Source of the DNA: Lutjanus erythropterus
Lineage: Eukaryota; Chordata; Actinopteri; Lutjaniformes; Lutjanidae
Direction: 5' to 3'
Length of the DNA stretch: 64,000 nucleotides
Assembly (NCBI GenBank): GCA_020091685.1
Contig: CM034607.1
Location: 34,167,268-34,231,267 of the forward strand
Under the pieces are notes generated by a model. The model saw only the letters and a program-made list of their open reading frames with translations, was not told where the DNA came from and did no database searches. This document shows, piece after piece, positions 44,370 to 57,640 of the stretch. The position numbers were made by a program, and so were the translations under genes. Positions within the stretch are counted from its first letter, which is position 1. Every line of letters begins with the position of its first letter.

Positions 44370-47300
44370 ATCCCATATTAAATAGAGATTCAGTTGATTT
44401 ATATACAATCTATGTCTGCAACTCGTGATTTGGACTCATTTTTGCACATGCAGTTGCTACATATTGTTCCTTTAATTGTCAAATAATGATGCAAATTCTT
44501 TGTTGGTTCCAGCAACAAATAGTCTGATTAATCAATCAGGTTGATTAGTTGATACAAAATTAATTAGTTAACATATTTGTTGGTCTCAGCCTCTCTAGTG
44601 TGAGGATTTACAACTTCTCAACATCCCAGTCTCTCATAACTCCTTTTGAATTCTTTAACAGTTTTTTTTTTAAATGAAATAATCAGTTGGAAGACGACAC
44701 GTCGAGCCTGTGATGAGCATTAGTCCCTGTTTACTCAGATACTGTGACTGAACGAAGACTTGAGCAAAAATGCTGCATGAATCAACAATAAATTGTTAGT
44801 TACAGCCTTAAATTGTTGTTTCAAGACATTTAAGATGATCTCATTTTACAGAGTAAATGTCGGACTGATTTATTGAAAATGATTTTCCTTTAATTCAGCC
44901 CTAAAATCAAAGTTGAATCATTTCGTGCTGACATGAATGACTGAACTCCTGCCAGGAATGCAACATACATAAAGGTCTGGATTTATGCAGGTAATTAATT
45001 GTAATTGAATGAAGAAACATTTCCAGATTAAGTCTATAGATAATTCCATATGGTAATAATTTCCAAAAACACCAAGCAGCTGATTATCTGGCCTATGACT
45101 GACGAACCCCAGCACATCCTGTGGTGAATGAGTGTGTTTTGTATTCCTTCTTAACCAGTTATGTTTCCTTTCAAATCGTTCTGTAATGTGTATGAATATG
45201 TTCCAACGTTACCAAAGATGATGAATCAGTGTTTGTGCTGTGGTTTCATGAAAAGGATGAACACCCACAGGCAATGACTGTCAAATTATGCTCTGTGACA
45301 CATGACTTGACACACATTCATCAAAGTAACAGTTGGAATATGTGAGAAGTTGCACACTGATCAGCAGTTGAAGCGTCTCCCTGGATCTGGTTTTTCAAGA
45401 GCAGGTTTGAAAAAGTGTTTGTATTCCCAAAATCTGAGGTAAACCAACACCAGACTCTGACTAAACTTGCAGTGTGAAAGCTCCCTGAAGTACAACACAC
45501 GCACCGAACACAAACTGCACATGGAGCAATGCTGTCCAGGTTTGTGCATAAATGTGGTTAAATTGATCCCTTCCAGGGTCATCAACGTTCATCACTGCTG
45601 GGAAACAGGATCATCCTAATGCGTCATACATGTGGCACCTGTTACTAATATGCTGTAACTTACACAAATGTACAAAACAGGCCTAATTTAAAGCCACCCT
45701 GCCCTCGGGTTTTTTGAAATAATCAGTGATACTTGGCTGGGAGCTGTTGGGGATCTAAATAGCTGTTGAATGACTAACTGAGCTGAACTGAACTTCTCAG
45801 GTAAAGCATTTAAAAATGCGCCACAGACGTAACAAGATACATGCTGGTACAAGCACAGGTCAGAGGTTTGAGGCCATATTCAGTCTTAATTTACTCAGAA
45901 TACCGTGGAAACGAGAGTCACAGCCTGGACAACTTTGTGCGACTAATGAACTTGATTTCTCAAGTTTGTTCTTTATTGTTTGTTTGTACTTGATCCAACC
46001 TAATTTTATCCAGTACAAAATGTAGCTTAAGGGAAATAATTAAATATGTGTTCATTAGAGAGTTTTAGAAGTGTGGATTTCATCACTTTTGAACAGAACC
46101 AGGCAGGCGGTTTCCCTGTTACCGGTCTTAATGCTCAGCTAGGCCAACTGGCTGCTTGCTGTAGCTTCATACAGGACAGCAAATAGGCATCTTTTCCAAA
46201 ATGCTGAACAGGGGAAGCATGTTTTGGGTTATTTATGTACTTTGTCTTTGATTTCTAGTTGCCAAATCCACATTGTATCAATTGTTTAGATGCAGACAGA
46301 TGAGCCAGTGTTTTGCTCAATTACATCATGGTGATGGCAGATTAAAAACTTAACAAAATGAGACAATTATTCCACACCAAAGGCCAAAACCAGCACAATC
46401 ATGACAACCAGGAAATCGCGTCAGTCTGTGCTTCATTTTTTAATGCACCAGAAATGGACGTGTGAAACAAAACAACTTCACGGTTCCTTACTACAGATCA
46501 AACAGAACAAATGTTGGCATAAACAAAACAAACGCATGCCAAAATAACAAAAACGACCTCCCGGCAATCTGTTAATATTTGCTCATGTCTCTGTGTCTTC
46601 GTCATTAACTGACTTGTGCTCCAGACTAAAGGCATCATCTCCTGTAAACACCGTCAACGTCAATAACCAGGAATGAGGAAAAACAGAGAGATCCACCCAG
46701 ATAGTGTGACACAGCATTTATTCATCAAACCACACTGGAGAGTTTAAACCATGTCATTACTTTCCCTTACTTTTGGATAACCTCAATAACTTCAACATTT
46801 ATACATTAAAAAATTATTCTGTCTAGTATATTTTTTTCCTGTACAGATGGTGAGCGTACGCACAGAACCAGGGTTTGCGTCCTGTTCCCCCGTGTATAGT
46901 TCACGACTTCAGTTGTGGTTGGGAAATGATTGATTTGGTCAAGATTATGGAAAGTGTTTAAAACATCTGAAACTAAATGCCAGGTTAAATTACTTAAAAT
47001 TACAGACAAAAAGCTTAAAATGCACAGACATGGCAGCGAAATTCTCATTAGAAGCGATGTGCTATTTATACGCCACCTCATGAGGTCATGTTGATTAAAG
47101 AACAGCTAGTGAACACAGTGGAACATTTACATACAGCAGCTGAAGAACCACATATTGTTCTGAGGAGACCAAACCAGAGCTAAAAGGAAAGTGACTGTTG
47201 GACGCACAAAAAAAAAAAAAACTCCAAAGAAATGGTGATGTGTCTCTGATGTACCTGCTGGATTTGTCACAATAATAGAACACAGTGGTTAAATGTCAGG

Positions 47301-47460
47301 TCTTCATTTGGTGTCCTTCTGACTCCTAGTGGTCAGAAATAGACTAATGCAGCTTTGAGGATCATTTTTCATTTATGTAGGATCATTTCAAGAGAGAACT
47401 TGAGGGTTGAGGGTTTTCTTTTGTTTGTTTGTTTGTCAGAGTTTTCTTAAAGCAACTTCT
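44370..47460. other. Sequence without recognised features
   Basis: No exon or element identified. AATAAA on the minus strand near 46718 could be a poly(A) signal, but nothing coding supports it. Confidence 0.35.
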
Positions 47461-48087
47461 AGACCAGTCATTCCCAAAGTCTGGGTCAGGAGATTTTATT
47501 TGGGCCCCCTAAAAAATAAAAGACTATGGAGGAAATTCTGCAAAGGTGAGGTTTATATCTGCAGTAAACCTTTCATAAAGCATGTAAAATATGTGTATTT
47601 TTTAACTGATGAGAGTAAAAAACAAAACATGCACTCATTTTGTCTCATTTATGAAGTAGGCTAAAATGTTCTGCACTGTAAAAATGAAAAAGTTGAGAAA
47701 ATTCAAACTTCAAACTCTTTTTTGTTTTGTCGAGATAATTAACTTTTCTTCTTTAGATAAACTTGAATCTTTGAGTTTTAGAAACACCCAAAAATTGTTT
47801 TTTCAGAAACTGAGTTGTCGCCCATGAAATTTTGAGTCATGTCAACTTTTTCTTAGGTTTGTTTTTATTCCTAAATGCATTTATTTTTTAATTAGAAAGT
47901 ATTTTAATCAAATGTATATATGCACGCGTTAAGATAATATATGGCGATGTGGGAACGTTCAGGAACATTCAATGATGCACAAATTAACTCCCACTGGGTC
48001 TGTTGTGAACTGGGTCATGATGGTTTGTCATTTTTAAAAAGCAGCTCCCCAGAAAAAAAAAGGTTTGGGAAACACTGATCTGGACTA
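47461..48087. mobile_element. MITE with CAGT(G/C)(A/T)TTCCCAAA ends
   Basis: Left: GACCAGTCATTCCCAAAGTC; right end, reverse-complemented: CAGATCAGTGTTTCCCAAAC. The block GGTCAGGAGATTTTATTTGG and the block GGGTCTGTTGTGAACTGGGT both recur inverted at 56360-56790. Confidence 0.65.
47676..47870. mobile_element. CACTGTAAAAA-type element inside the 47461-48087 MITE
   Basis: It begins GCACTGTAAAAATGAAAAAG and carries TTGAGTTT/CAACTTTTTC words as in 63324-63836. It appears to be nested. Confidence 0.5.
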
Positions 48088-48159
48088 ATTCTGTTATCTA
48101 TATTTACATTCTGTTTATTATTTAAAGCAACTGTCCTCATGTCCAGGTGTTACGCAACT

Positions 48160-48360
48160 TTAATTGATGAATAAATAAATGACTAATGACTAACAAGCAT
48201 CAGTGATGAGATGATGAGTCAGGCCTGTACGGTTCACACAGTAGTGAGACCAAAAGGTCACGGTCTTTAGTGAACAATGATCACAAGATCAATAATGTGA
48301 GGTGATTAGCTTCAGGTGGGGAAAATCCTTCGTCGGCCCTTCCTGGAAGTTTTATAGTTC
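48160..48360 (+). repeat. Dispersed repeat, plus-strand copy
   Basis: GAGTCAGGCCTGTACGGTTC, GATCAATAATGTGAGGTGAT and TAGCTTCAGGTGGGGAAAAT match the reverse complement of 56490-56660 closely. Confidence 0.8.
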
Positions 48361-48814
48361 TTTGGGAAATAATACTTGTGACTTGACACTCTCTGGCTTT
48401 TTTTTTTTTTGCTGTGGTTAAAAATGATTGACGTGTGAAGAGCACACACTACGTCTCTAATGGAGAGTAATGACTAAAACAACACTTGATGTGTTTGAAC
48501 ATTCCCTACTTGAAGTTTCCTCTTCTGTACTTCTGTTTTTCATTTTTAGCAAGGTGAAAAAATAGACCACAGAAGAAGGAAAATACTCATTCTTTTCTTA
48601 TTTTTGGATCATATCTTTATAAAAATGTGTATATAATGATTGGTAATGGAGCTGGACAAATGTGTGTTGTGTGTTGCGTGTTGTGCAATTTGTCTGTTCA
48701 GAAACATGTGACTCTTGAGATCATTTCTGTTATTATTAGGCTGCATTACCATCATGGCTGTATGTGGAAAAATGGTTTGACCATCAGATAGAGCCCACCA
48801 CTGCTGGACTCAAG

Positions 48815-48910
48815 TGCCCCTGTTAGAGGAAACGCCCTCTTGGATGCCCCATTGACGGACAAAACATGATAAAGTGTCCTCTAAAGTGCCCTTCTAGTGG
48901 ACAAAATGAG
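48815..48910 (+). repeat. 42-bp minisatellite unit, distant block
   Basis: AAGTGTCCTCTAAAGTGCCC and TTCTAGTGGACAAAATGAG are the same unit as at 7815-8730, about 40 kb away and in the same orientation. Confidence 0.75.
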
Positions 48911-49679
48911 ATGACGTGCATCACAACTCTGGACGTGTTGGTTCCCCACGGAAAACAATTGGTGCCCTTTTTATTAATTAATTTATTTATTTATTTATTT
49001 TACAACCTGATTCCACCCCAGACCTCTGCAGACACCGAGCCACAATGTTATTTTCAGCATCTGCACCAGATTTGGTGATTAATGATAACAGCTCTGAGCA
49101 ACACTTTTAAAAATGTTGTAATGTAAACTTTAGCTGATTGAGAATAAATGTTCACATCAGGAGCGTCAGACAAAAGCTCCCATTAAGCCAAATACCAGGT
49201 TTAAAAGCCTTTGTACTTGCATATAGCTGCCACATGCTGTTAACACCACAGTGAAAATGGATACAGCACTTAAGTACTTAGCACGATTGTTAGATTGCAG
49301 TTAAATTTTTGATGCTGATGTTTTTGGGTTTTTTTTCTTGTTGTCAACAACCACATGAAAAGATCCAAACCATGAACGTCTCTATCAACAAGATTTTTGT
49401 GAGTAACAATAAATAAAGTAGGAGGAAAAAGAAGAACAGGGAAACTGAGACAAATACACAAAGAAGTTTTTTTTTTCATAAACAAATTAAAGTGAAAAGT
49501 TAATGCTTCATGATGACAATGGAACATTAACTTAAAATCATAAGTCATGACAGACACAATGAGGAAGACACTAACTGAACAAACTAATAAACACCCACCC
49601 TTCTTTTTTTAAGAATAAAAGTCAAATTATCTGATTTCAGATAATTCAGACATCTCACTGGCCCCGTCTTGCTGTAGTC
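48911..49679. other. Sequence without recognised features
   Basis: Short TTTA repeats near 48978-48998 only. Confidence 0.35.
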
Positions 49680-49740
49680 TCCCTACTTTGAAGCTGCAGA
49701 CCAGATTAGAGATTGACTACAGGTGCTGCCAATCCCTGCA

Positions 49741-49773
49741 GGAGGAGGAGGAGGAGGAGGAGGAGGAGGAGGA
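49741..49773 (+). repeat. (GGA)n microsatellite
   Basis: Eleven GGA/GAG units. It lies inside a region related to the TTAAAGGG MITEs, whose right end, GCGAACTATCCCTTTAAAG, finishes at 50006. Confidence 0.95.
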
Positions 49774-50006
49774 CCTGGTGCAGAGAGCACAGCAAGGACC
49801 AACCACACACACACACTGGCACATAACAGTAAGAACAGTTTTTCAAATGTATTTTTTCTTTTTGGTGCTTTGAGCACCAGAAGCCAAGTGCTATTTATTT
49901 CCACAGCAGACATCTCTACAGCTGATTTCTCCAAAACTCAGCAACTCTCATCAAAACTGCCCAGATGGTTGTATTTTTGATCTGGGGGCGAACTATCCCT
50001 TTAAAG

Positions 50007-50220
50007 CAGTGTTTCCCAACTCTGGTCCTCAAGGCACACTGCTCTGCATGTTTTAGATGTTTCCCTGCTCCAACACACCTGATTCAAATGATCAGCTCAT
50101 CATCAAGCCTCTGCAGAAGCCTGAAAACAACCTGATCATTTGAATCAGGTGTGTTGGAGCAGGGAAACATCTAAAACATGCAGGGCAATGTGCCTTGAGG
50201 ACCAGAGTTGGGAAACACTG
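50007..50220. mobile_element. hAT-type foldback MITE with intact target duplication
   Basis: Near-perfect inverted arms of about 88 bases (CAGTGTTTCCCAACTCTGGT at each end, reading inward) fold back around a short loop. Both flanks are CTTTAAAG (49999-50006 and 50221-50228), an 8-bp target duplication as expected for hAT. Only about two mismatches separate the arms, so this is a young copy. Confidence 0.92.
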
Positions 50221-50228
50221 CTTTAAAG

Positions 50229-51229
50229 TAATGTATTATGCACCATTTTATCATTCGGTGGTCAGGGTGCAACACCTGGTTTGGGTTGACCCTCAGGCTC
50301 ACACAGCAACTGTGTTTGCACAGTTTGTCCAGGCTTTAATTCGTTGGAGATGTCAACCTAAACATCGCTCCACTAAAACTGGCTTCATCACTGCCAGCGT
50401 CACCTTTCAAAACAACTCGTGGAGTCCTTGTAACTTAACTAGGTAAACAAGGGTAACTCGGTTATCTTTACTGCCCCCTCAAGAAAATTTGTTGTGCAGC
50501 GAGGGTTCACATGAAAAACACAACAGAAAAGGGCAACATCATAAATAAATAAATAAATAAAAAACAATAGATGAAAACCACATAGTTCAAAGAAATGAAA
50601 ATTTCACATCAAGTTCAAACATGCAGGAATGCAAATGCCAATGCCAAAGTGCAAAATGTGCACGGACTGCAGTCAAGGTGCTAGTTGCTACTGAGCATAT
50701 TTATGGCACTTGAGTCTTTTAGTCCTCCGAACAGGCGCCCTGAAACAGTGAGGACAGAAGCTCAAACTCCCTCTGGAGTGGGTGGACCAGTTTAGCATTA
50801 ACCCTCCTGATTACCTGCCTGTTATAAATGCTCAAAAGCTTCATCTGATTCCTCGCTGAGACTTTACTGGCAGTTTTTAACAAAACAAACGAGTCGATTC
50901 CTACAGGACAGATTAAGGTTCCCAACCCAAGCAATAACGCAAAAAGTTAAAACAGATTCTATGAAACTTCTGTAAAAGCGGGTCATTGTTTTTGTCAAGA
51001 AATAATGTCAGCAGGTGAAAAAGTCAAATTGTTACTGAGAACACCTGAATATTTATACATCTAAGCTACATTGACATCCATACTTTTTGCAACAGCTGGC
51101 AGTGGCCTGGCGGTGACCTCCAGAAATCAGTTATTGTGTTTATCATTTTAGACCGAGACCTCTCTCTATTGTCACCAGGAAGGAGGAGCAGGAACGCAGG
51201 AACAACTCCTGGAAACACCCACTCACACA
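50229..51229. other. Sequence without recognised features
   Basis: A TAAA run lies at about 50542-50561. No exon seen. Confidence 0.35.
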
Positions 51230-51485
51230 TATTATTTTTCCAAAGAGTCATCCAATGTTTTTTCAGCTGTCAGGGGTGATTTGTAATGATCTTGAAGTGA
51301 CATCTGAATGCACCTGCTGCACTTCCTTGAACTGAAAGCTAATTTCAGTTCCGTGAAAATTTGGTCCACCAAGTCCACCTGGTAGACGCCAAAGTCTTTG
51401 CTGTTGTATCCCATCCAACCCCGACCACCAGAGAGATGGTTTCTTGGTATGGTTGTTTACAACATCCCCTGACAAAGCTGTGTAG
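51230..51485 (-). repeat. Probable dispersed repeat
   Basis: The minus strand is open in two frames, but the peptides lack family signatures. The text (ATGGGATACAACAGCAAAGA, TTTGGCGTCTACCAGGTGGA) looks to me like the inside of a fish MITE; I could not find its ends. Confidence 0.3.
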
Positions 51486-51989
51486 CCCCGTCAATCCTTT
51501 TGTGTGGGAGTAAGTTTCTACTTAACTCTGTAGTGTCTCTAATTTCATTCAGTTTATTCAAATCTGTCAGTGAGCTCGCTCTTACTAAATCATTAATGTT
51601 TTGGTTGTAAGCTGATTGCTATCATTGTATAAATCATGTGTAGTGCTGTACACAGTATCTCATATATTATGCAAGAAAGTGCACTTAAAATCCTTTGCTT
51701 CCAGTTACTGCTTTTTGCTTTTTTTAGCATCAACAATAGTTGAGAAATATTGACCGTGCCCAGCTCTCCTCACTGAGAAGGATCCTGCAAATTTATTAGG
51801 GTGACCACGAATAAAAACCACAAGGTAAAGTGTAGACGATCAAGTGCTGTAACATTTACTGTAGAATGCATTTGCACTTATAACTAAACTAAATAAAGTG
51901 TTTCCAGAGATATTAAACTTATTGGTGAATCCAAACTTCATGAAAGATAGAAGTCACACAATAACACAAGCAAACTGACAAGGTGAGTT

Positions 51990-52150
51990 TGAATGGAATT
52001 AGAAAGTGTGATATTTAGCTTACATAATATTTTCTGTCAGACAGCAAGGTAAAGTGGTGAAAATATTCTTAATATTGCTTACACTTAGTTTGGACACATT
52101 TTCCTCAATTGTTTTCTTTATTGGAGACACCACAAATATGAAATTATGAC
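51990..52150 (+). repeat. Fragment of the TGATATTTAGCTTA repeat family
   Basis: GAAAGTGTGATATTTAGCTT and TTTTCTGTCAGACAGCAAGG relate it to 31540-31680. Confidence 0.4.
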
Positions 52151-54400
52151 TCACGTAGTGACTAAAAACTGTGAAAACAAGGCATAATATGTTATATTTT
52201 AGATTCTTAAACAGCAAAAAGACTCTTGCACACTGTTGTTTGTGCTCGCAAAGAAAGTCTTTGATTGCAGTGTGCAAGACCTTTTACTTTTTATTGTCAG
52301 CTCATGGTCTTCTCCAACACACCTGTCGACCTACAAATGTGCAAAACTTTCTTGTTCTTTAATATTAGATACACTATAAAAGACAGCTTTGGACACCGTT
52401 GGTATAATCTGAGCCATTTCTGATAAAAAAAGAAAAAGAAAAAACACAACTACAACTTTGTTTTGGTATCGTACCTGATGTTGGTTTCTCCATTTAGAAG
52501 ATAAAGACACAAACGACAAAGGGACGGGAGAGCACAAAGGATAAATGTGCAAATAAAAAAGGAGAAAAAAAATCTATGGGCCTGATTGAGCCATTCTCCA
52601 CAGCATGCAGGCTCAATCAGCTTCTCCAGATGGAAAATCTGATACAGTTGAAATGTCAGGTTTATGATGATGTGCATCTAAAAGCCACAGCTGTAATCAG
52701 ATCTTTCCCAGTCTCCTCTTCATCCTACATACTACAGCTCAGTGGGTTTGACAATGAAAAGAAAAAAAAAATCACGCTGCTGAAATCACCTGTTCGCCCA
52801 CGCACGAGTTTTAGCCTGATTTTCCACGGTGACAAGGTAACAAAAGAGGTGAAATGCTGTGAGACCAGCTCAATCTGGTACAGACTGGGAAAAAAACCCC
52901 ACAAACAACTGGGCCAAAACCCGAGCACAATGCAAAACACTACCAGCGACACACAAACATACATCAGATTTTACATCAGTCTTTCATCAAAGAATTCTAC
53001 AAGAAAACTGAGCCAACAAAAGACTGTGTGAAAAAAAAGAGTGTTTCATCTTAAATAAGGAAACTACTTAATTTTTTCTCCAATATAATCAACAAGTCCC
53101 TCTAAATAAATGACAAAATAGGTTGTGAGTGTCTTAAGTAAAACAGCTTCAACAACAGTTTACGTGATCTGCCTCTGCGGTTAATGTGAGTGCTCAGTTT
53201 GAGGTTATTTGTGGTCTTGTTTGAAAGGAAATAGTGCCGTCTTCTAGGAAGCAGGCTGTGTGATGTGGGATTGGACACCAGAGACACAAGTATATTCTTT
53301 CACCACGGCTTTTTGTGTCTTGACATCAGGGCTTTGTCACGGTGTTAACAGGATGCAAGACAGAGGAGGAACTGGAGCCAAACAGAGTAGCAGGCCACAT
53401 AATCAAGCTACAAAGGTCCTCTTTCTGTGTGGAATCAAAGTCGTCCGTAAGTGCATAACAGGCTCCAATGCCAGTAAAAAAAAACAAAGACGGCTGTGAT
53501 TAAATGCAATAAGACGAATAAGCAAAACGTGAAGAAAGAAAATATTCTCACACTTGTTTTCCTTATTAAACAGAAAAATAGAGCCAATCACCTTCAAGTT
53601 TCTCACTTATACTTCACTAAGACAAGCTTTTATGACCTCATTAACTAAAATTCACTCATCAAAACTGAATTATTCAGTCTTTCACCAACTCTTAATTCAC
53701 CGTGTTAGTATGTCACTCTGCAGAGCATTAAATCAACAAAATAAAATGACAAAATCAGCCCAAAAAAATTGTTTTGTTAAGAAACAAGCCAACAAAACTT
53801 GCTAGCTAATGTTAGCTAACATTTTTAGGGATTTTTTCTGCCCACAAAAAATGTCTACCAATAGAAAAGGATTGTATAAGAATGTTGCATTACGTGTGAC
53901 ATCTGACAATGATGTAGCCTACATATTTAAAAAACGAATAAAAAATCTAAATAATTATAATAATATATAATATAATAATTATCATTAAACAATACCCACT
54001 GGGTTCAGAGATTTCCACCTCTTTTTCTCTTCACACAGACTGAATATGATTGGTCAAAACTACTCAGACTACAGACATAAACCAAATCTCTTCAGATACC
54101 AGAGTCTCGTCCTCCGCCTACAGATTCTGCCTTCACATGCAGATGTCTGTGTGTGGAGAATATTGTTTACCATTGTCATCATCATAGATGGCTGATCAGA
54201 CAGAATGCAACGGGAATTTTAGAAATTTGCACAATTACATTCAAAGTCAATGGAAAGACATGTCTGGGAGCCATTCGCATTATGGCAATTTCATCCATTG
54301 GTGCTGGCTGGAAATGTTTTCAAATAATATTTTAAATTAAAACCTAAGGAAACACAGACACACTTCACTCATGGTTCGTGCATGTGATCCAAGCTGACTT
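52151..54400. other. Sequence without a supported gene
   Basis: A 151-codon open frame (52576-53031, plus) has no recognisable domain, low-complexity lysine runs and no splice or promoter context; it is probably chance. Confidence 0.35.
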
Positions 54401-54402
54401 AG

Positions 54403-55365
54403 ACCCTGTTCAGACCTGGTATTAACATGTGCCCTTGGCGATCTGATCACAAATGGAGAGCTCTGAGTACGCTGGTTCACATCTGGCATCACAGTGCGCC
54501 TCCAGATGTGACCACTTGTGATATGACCTCATTTCCCCGCTCTGTATGCAAATAAACGCTGAAGCTGTTTTGTCAGTTTGATGTCCATTACAGTAAATCT
54601 CCTGCATCAGCCCTCCGCCAGCCAATCAGCGCTGTCAGCAGCCTGGCAGGTCAGCTCAGCTGGGCACTGCGATTTTATAACTGAACTACAGTCAGGATGA
54701 TGCACTACTTTTTCTGACTGTGTGTACATCTCAGGTTTTCACATCACAGATGACGGAGAAAGGCATTAATGAGGGCTGAACAGAGTAAACGTGTGCGTCC
54801 TGGCACACCACACAGCCTCTGTCCTGTATGTTCTTCACAGCAAAACAATGTTATTCACAAGGGGGAAAAAAACGTTATGTTTTGCATTTAATGCCAAATT
54901 TACAAGAAGGCACAACTGATTAAGAATTTCCAGAATCTTTTTCACTTTCTCACTCTGTATGTGAATCACAGAATTTGCAAAATGCATCATGTCTTACTGG
55001 CAGCCCACTGGGCCCACAGCCCAATGTGTTTCCAACAAAGAAATTATTGATTAATTGATAAGGAGGGCCAAATAGATAAGAATTTGTCATAGAAGACTTT
55101 TCACAAAGTTTGTAAAGTTTCTCCTCACTCAGTAACTCACAAAATAGCATGATTTTTCAAAGGAGTCTGGTGTTGTTCACAAACATTTGCCACAGGTGAG
55201 AGAAACCAAACACATAATTTGCATTACAATGGAACAAATAATGCAGGATGTCACTTAAGTAGATTTCAATGTGGCTCAGGACAAATTTGCATTCGCACTG
55301 CGGGAAGAATGTGGTCACATGTGAATACGGTCAGAGGTGTTCACACCTGTCCACTCTGAACAGGG
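54403..55365. mobile_element. Long TIR element with CCTGTTCAGA ends
   Basis: Left end ACCCTGTTCAGACCTGGTAT; right end, reverse-complemented, AGCCCTGTTCAGAGTGGACA. Subterminal words such as CACATGTGACCACAT and CCAGATGTGACCACTTGTGA recur near both ends. It is about 960 bases, noncoding, and probably a non-autonomous DNA transposon. Confidence 0.6.
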
Positions 55366-56359
55366 CTGTACAGCTAACATACAGCTGTACACTGGCTGTT
55401 ATGTACCAGATTTTGTATTATGACATCTCTACGGCTGCACAGCTGCCTTGGCTAAAACCAGAAAACAGTGTCTTATCTCTTATCTCTCCAGCTAACTGCA
55501 GCCTTGATTATAATACTCTGCAATGACGCTAGTTCCAGGACAAAAGACAATGTTATTTGCAGAGGCACAGCAGGACTCAGAGCTCTTTCCTGTCCAAAAG
55601 GAAGTCTGCGGTGTGTTCTGGACTGGGTTCTGGGTTTTTCAACCTTTCATCATGACGATAAAATGAATAACATAATGATTTCATTTTCACAGGATTCTTA
55701 GACAGTGATTCCTTTTATCTGGAAATTTTCAGCATGGGAAAATAACATCTAGGTTTTTCTGACCTATTTTAAAAAAGCATATTCTCCACTTTTATGTTTT
55801 GGTTTCAGCCGGGTTTAATTAATCCAGTTAAAAACTGCACATCAGAACACTCATCTGATTTGATGCTAAGCAATCTGGAATATTTTTTCCAAATACTTTT
55901 TCATTAACTGTCATATTTCAAATTAAGTTATTTATTTACCACACAGGATGATGAAGACCTAATAATCTATGAGATTTCACAAACCAGAGAAATATTGAGT
56001 ATTTTTTTGACTTTACGATCATCAAATACTGATACTTTGTCACGTCCCTCTGCCTCGCAAGGCCCCCTTTAGCGCCTGAAGTGCTTTCAGAAGTTAGCGT
56101 GTGCATTAGCCAAAGCTAAGTTAATGATGTTACTGAGTCAATGATATGTGTCCCGATTGTGTCTGTAGATCCAAGTAAATCAATAAAAGACTCTCAGTGA
56201 TGGTGCAACTAAAGTTTTTATTGTGAAAAAATGTCTACCATAAAACGCCTGCTTTTAGAGTGGAGTTTGGTTCAACGGTCTGTAAACTTGAAAGACTGCT
56301 AGGAACACTGATTATAATGAACACAGACAGCAGGTCCAGGGTTGAATTTCACTAGTGGA
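55366..56359. other. Sequence without recognised features
   Basis: No exon, long ORF or repeat identified. Confidence 0.35.
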
Positions 56360-56790
56360 CTTTTGTTCTCAGGGGGCCCACTTTAAAAGTGACAAACCAC
56401 CGTGACCCGGTTCACGACAGACCTGATCAATAATTTGTGCAAAACGAACATTTCTACCCATTTCTATCGTAGTTTCCGCATCATCATCGACAAAGGACTT
56501 TCCCCACCTGAAGCTAAACACCTCACATTATTGATCTTGAGACTGTTAATTGTTCACTAATCACCGTGAACTTTTGGTCACGCCACTGTGTGAACTGTAC
56601 AAACAGTCATGACTCATCACCTCCTCATTTGATGCTGGTTAGTCAATAGTATTTTTTTTTTTTTTTGATTTTTTTATGAATCTTAAATTTGCACAATTTC
56701 CTCGTCTTTCGTTTATTTGGGGACACAAATAAAATCGCCCGTGACCCAGTCTTTGGGAATGGCTGATGCACGTAGATGTCAAAGGTTACA
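56360..56790 (-). repeat. Inverted copies of the 47.5-48.4 kb repeats
   Basis: Minus strand, high to low: CATTCCCAAAGACTGGGTCA, then GATCAATAATGTGAGGTGTT and TAGCTTCAGGTGGGGAAAGT, then GGTCTGTCGTGAACCGGGTC. These match blocks at 47470, 48290 and 47996 of the plus strand, but in a different order. Confidence 0.75.
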
Positions 56791-57407
56791 ATCAGCGTGA
56801 GATGCAGAGGGGAATACGTGACAGAGCAGTGTGCCTGAAATGAGAGCTTGTTGATGAGACAGAAAACTTCCATGACACGCATGTTTTGTTTTGTTTTATT
56901 TGTTCTGCTTTGTTTGTGTTGGATTTCTTCATCCCATTCCATCTGATGCTGCAGGCAAATCACACCATATCCTGAGTCACCGTGACCTATGACTTCACCT
57001 TCAAAACAAAAGGTTGTAGAGCTTTAAACAAAAGCCGGTGAAGGTCAGAGAACACAATGACATCTTAAATGTTTTTCCAAGACATGTACTTCAACACCTA
57101 CACAGTAAGTGTGTGAATGTGTGTGACTGACTGCATGGACACATGCCTACACACAGAACGGGGATTACTGTAACCTGTGATGGCATTTAATGTGGGATGG
57201 GACAGCTTTGTTTTGACTTTAGTTATATGAAGTTTCACTCTGAGGCGCATGTTCAGTGTCCCACAACAACTGTCCTGCTGTGCTGCAGCTGTTCTGAACA
57301 GAATTAGGGTAAAGTCAAAATGTCTGGAAGAAAGCCAGACTTTCTGTATTAGTGTCAGACATGAAAAAAAAGCAGAGGAGGAAAGTTTGCTTTTTATTAT
57401 TTTACAT

Positions 57408-57640
57408 GTTGCGAATAAAATTGAAACTTTATTCTCAACATTTCAACTTCTCTTAACATTTTGGTTTTATTCTCAAGACTTTACCCTCATTTATGAACAT
57501 TTCAGTTTCATTCTGAACATTTCAACCTCATTCTTAACATTTTAACTTCATTAACATTTCAACTTTGTTCTCAGAATTTCAACTTTATGCTCAACATTTC
57601 GAATTTGTTCTCATTATTTCAACTTCATACTCAATCTGCA
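57408..57640 (+). repeat. Minisatellite, about 20-bp unit
   Basis: About eleven imperfect tandem copies of (CATTTCAACTTTATTCTCAA). The spacing drifts between about 18 and 22 bases. Confidence 0.85.

Noticed and set aside
51232..51475. Overlapping minus-strand frames that could be an upstream ENPP exon
   Set aside because: Neither frame carries any ENPP C-terminal block, and the text looks repeat-derived.
52576..53031. 151-codon plus-strand open frame
   Set aside because: No recognisable domain, lysine/serine low complexity, no promoter or splice context; chance length in AT-rich DNA.
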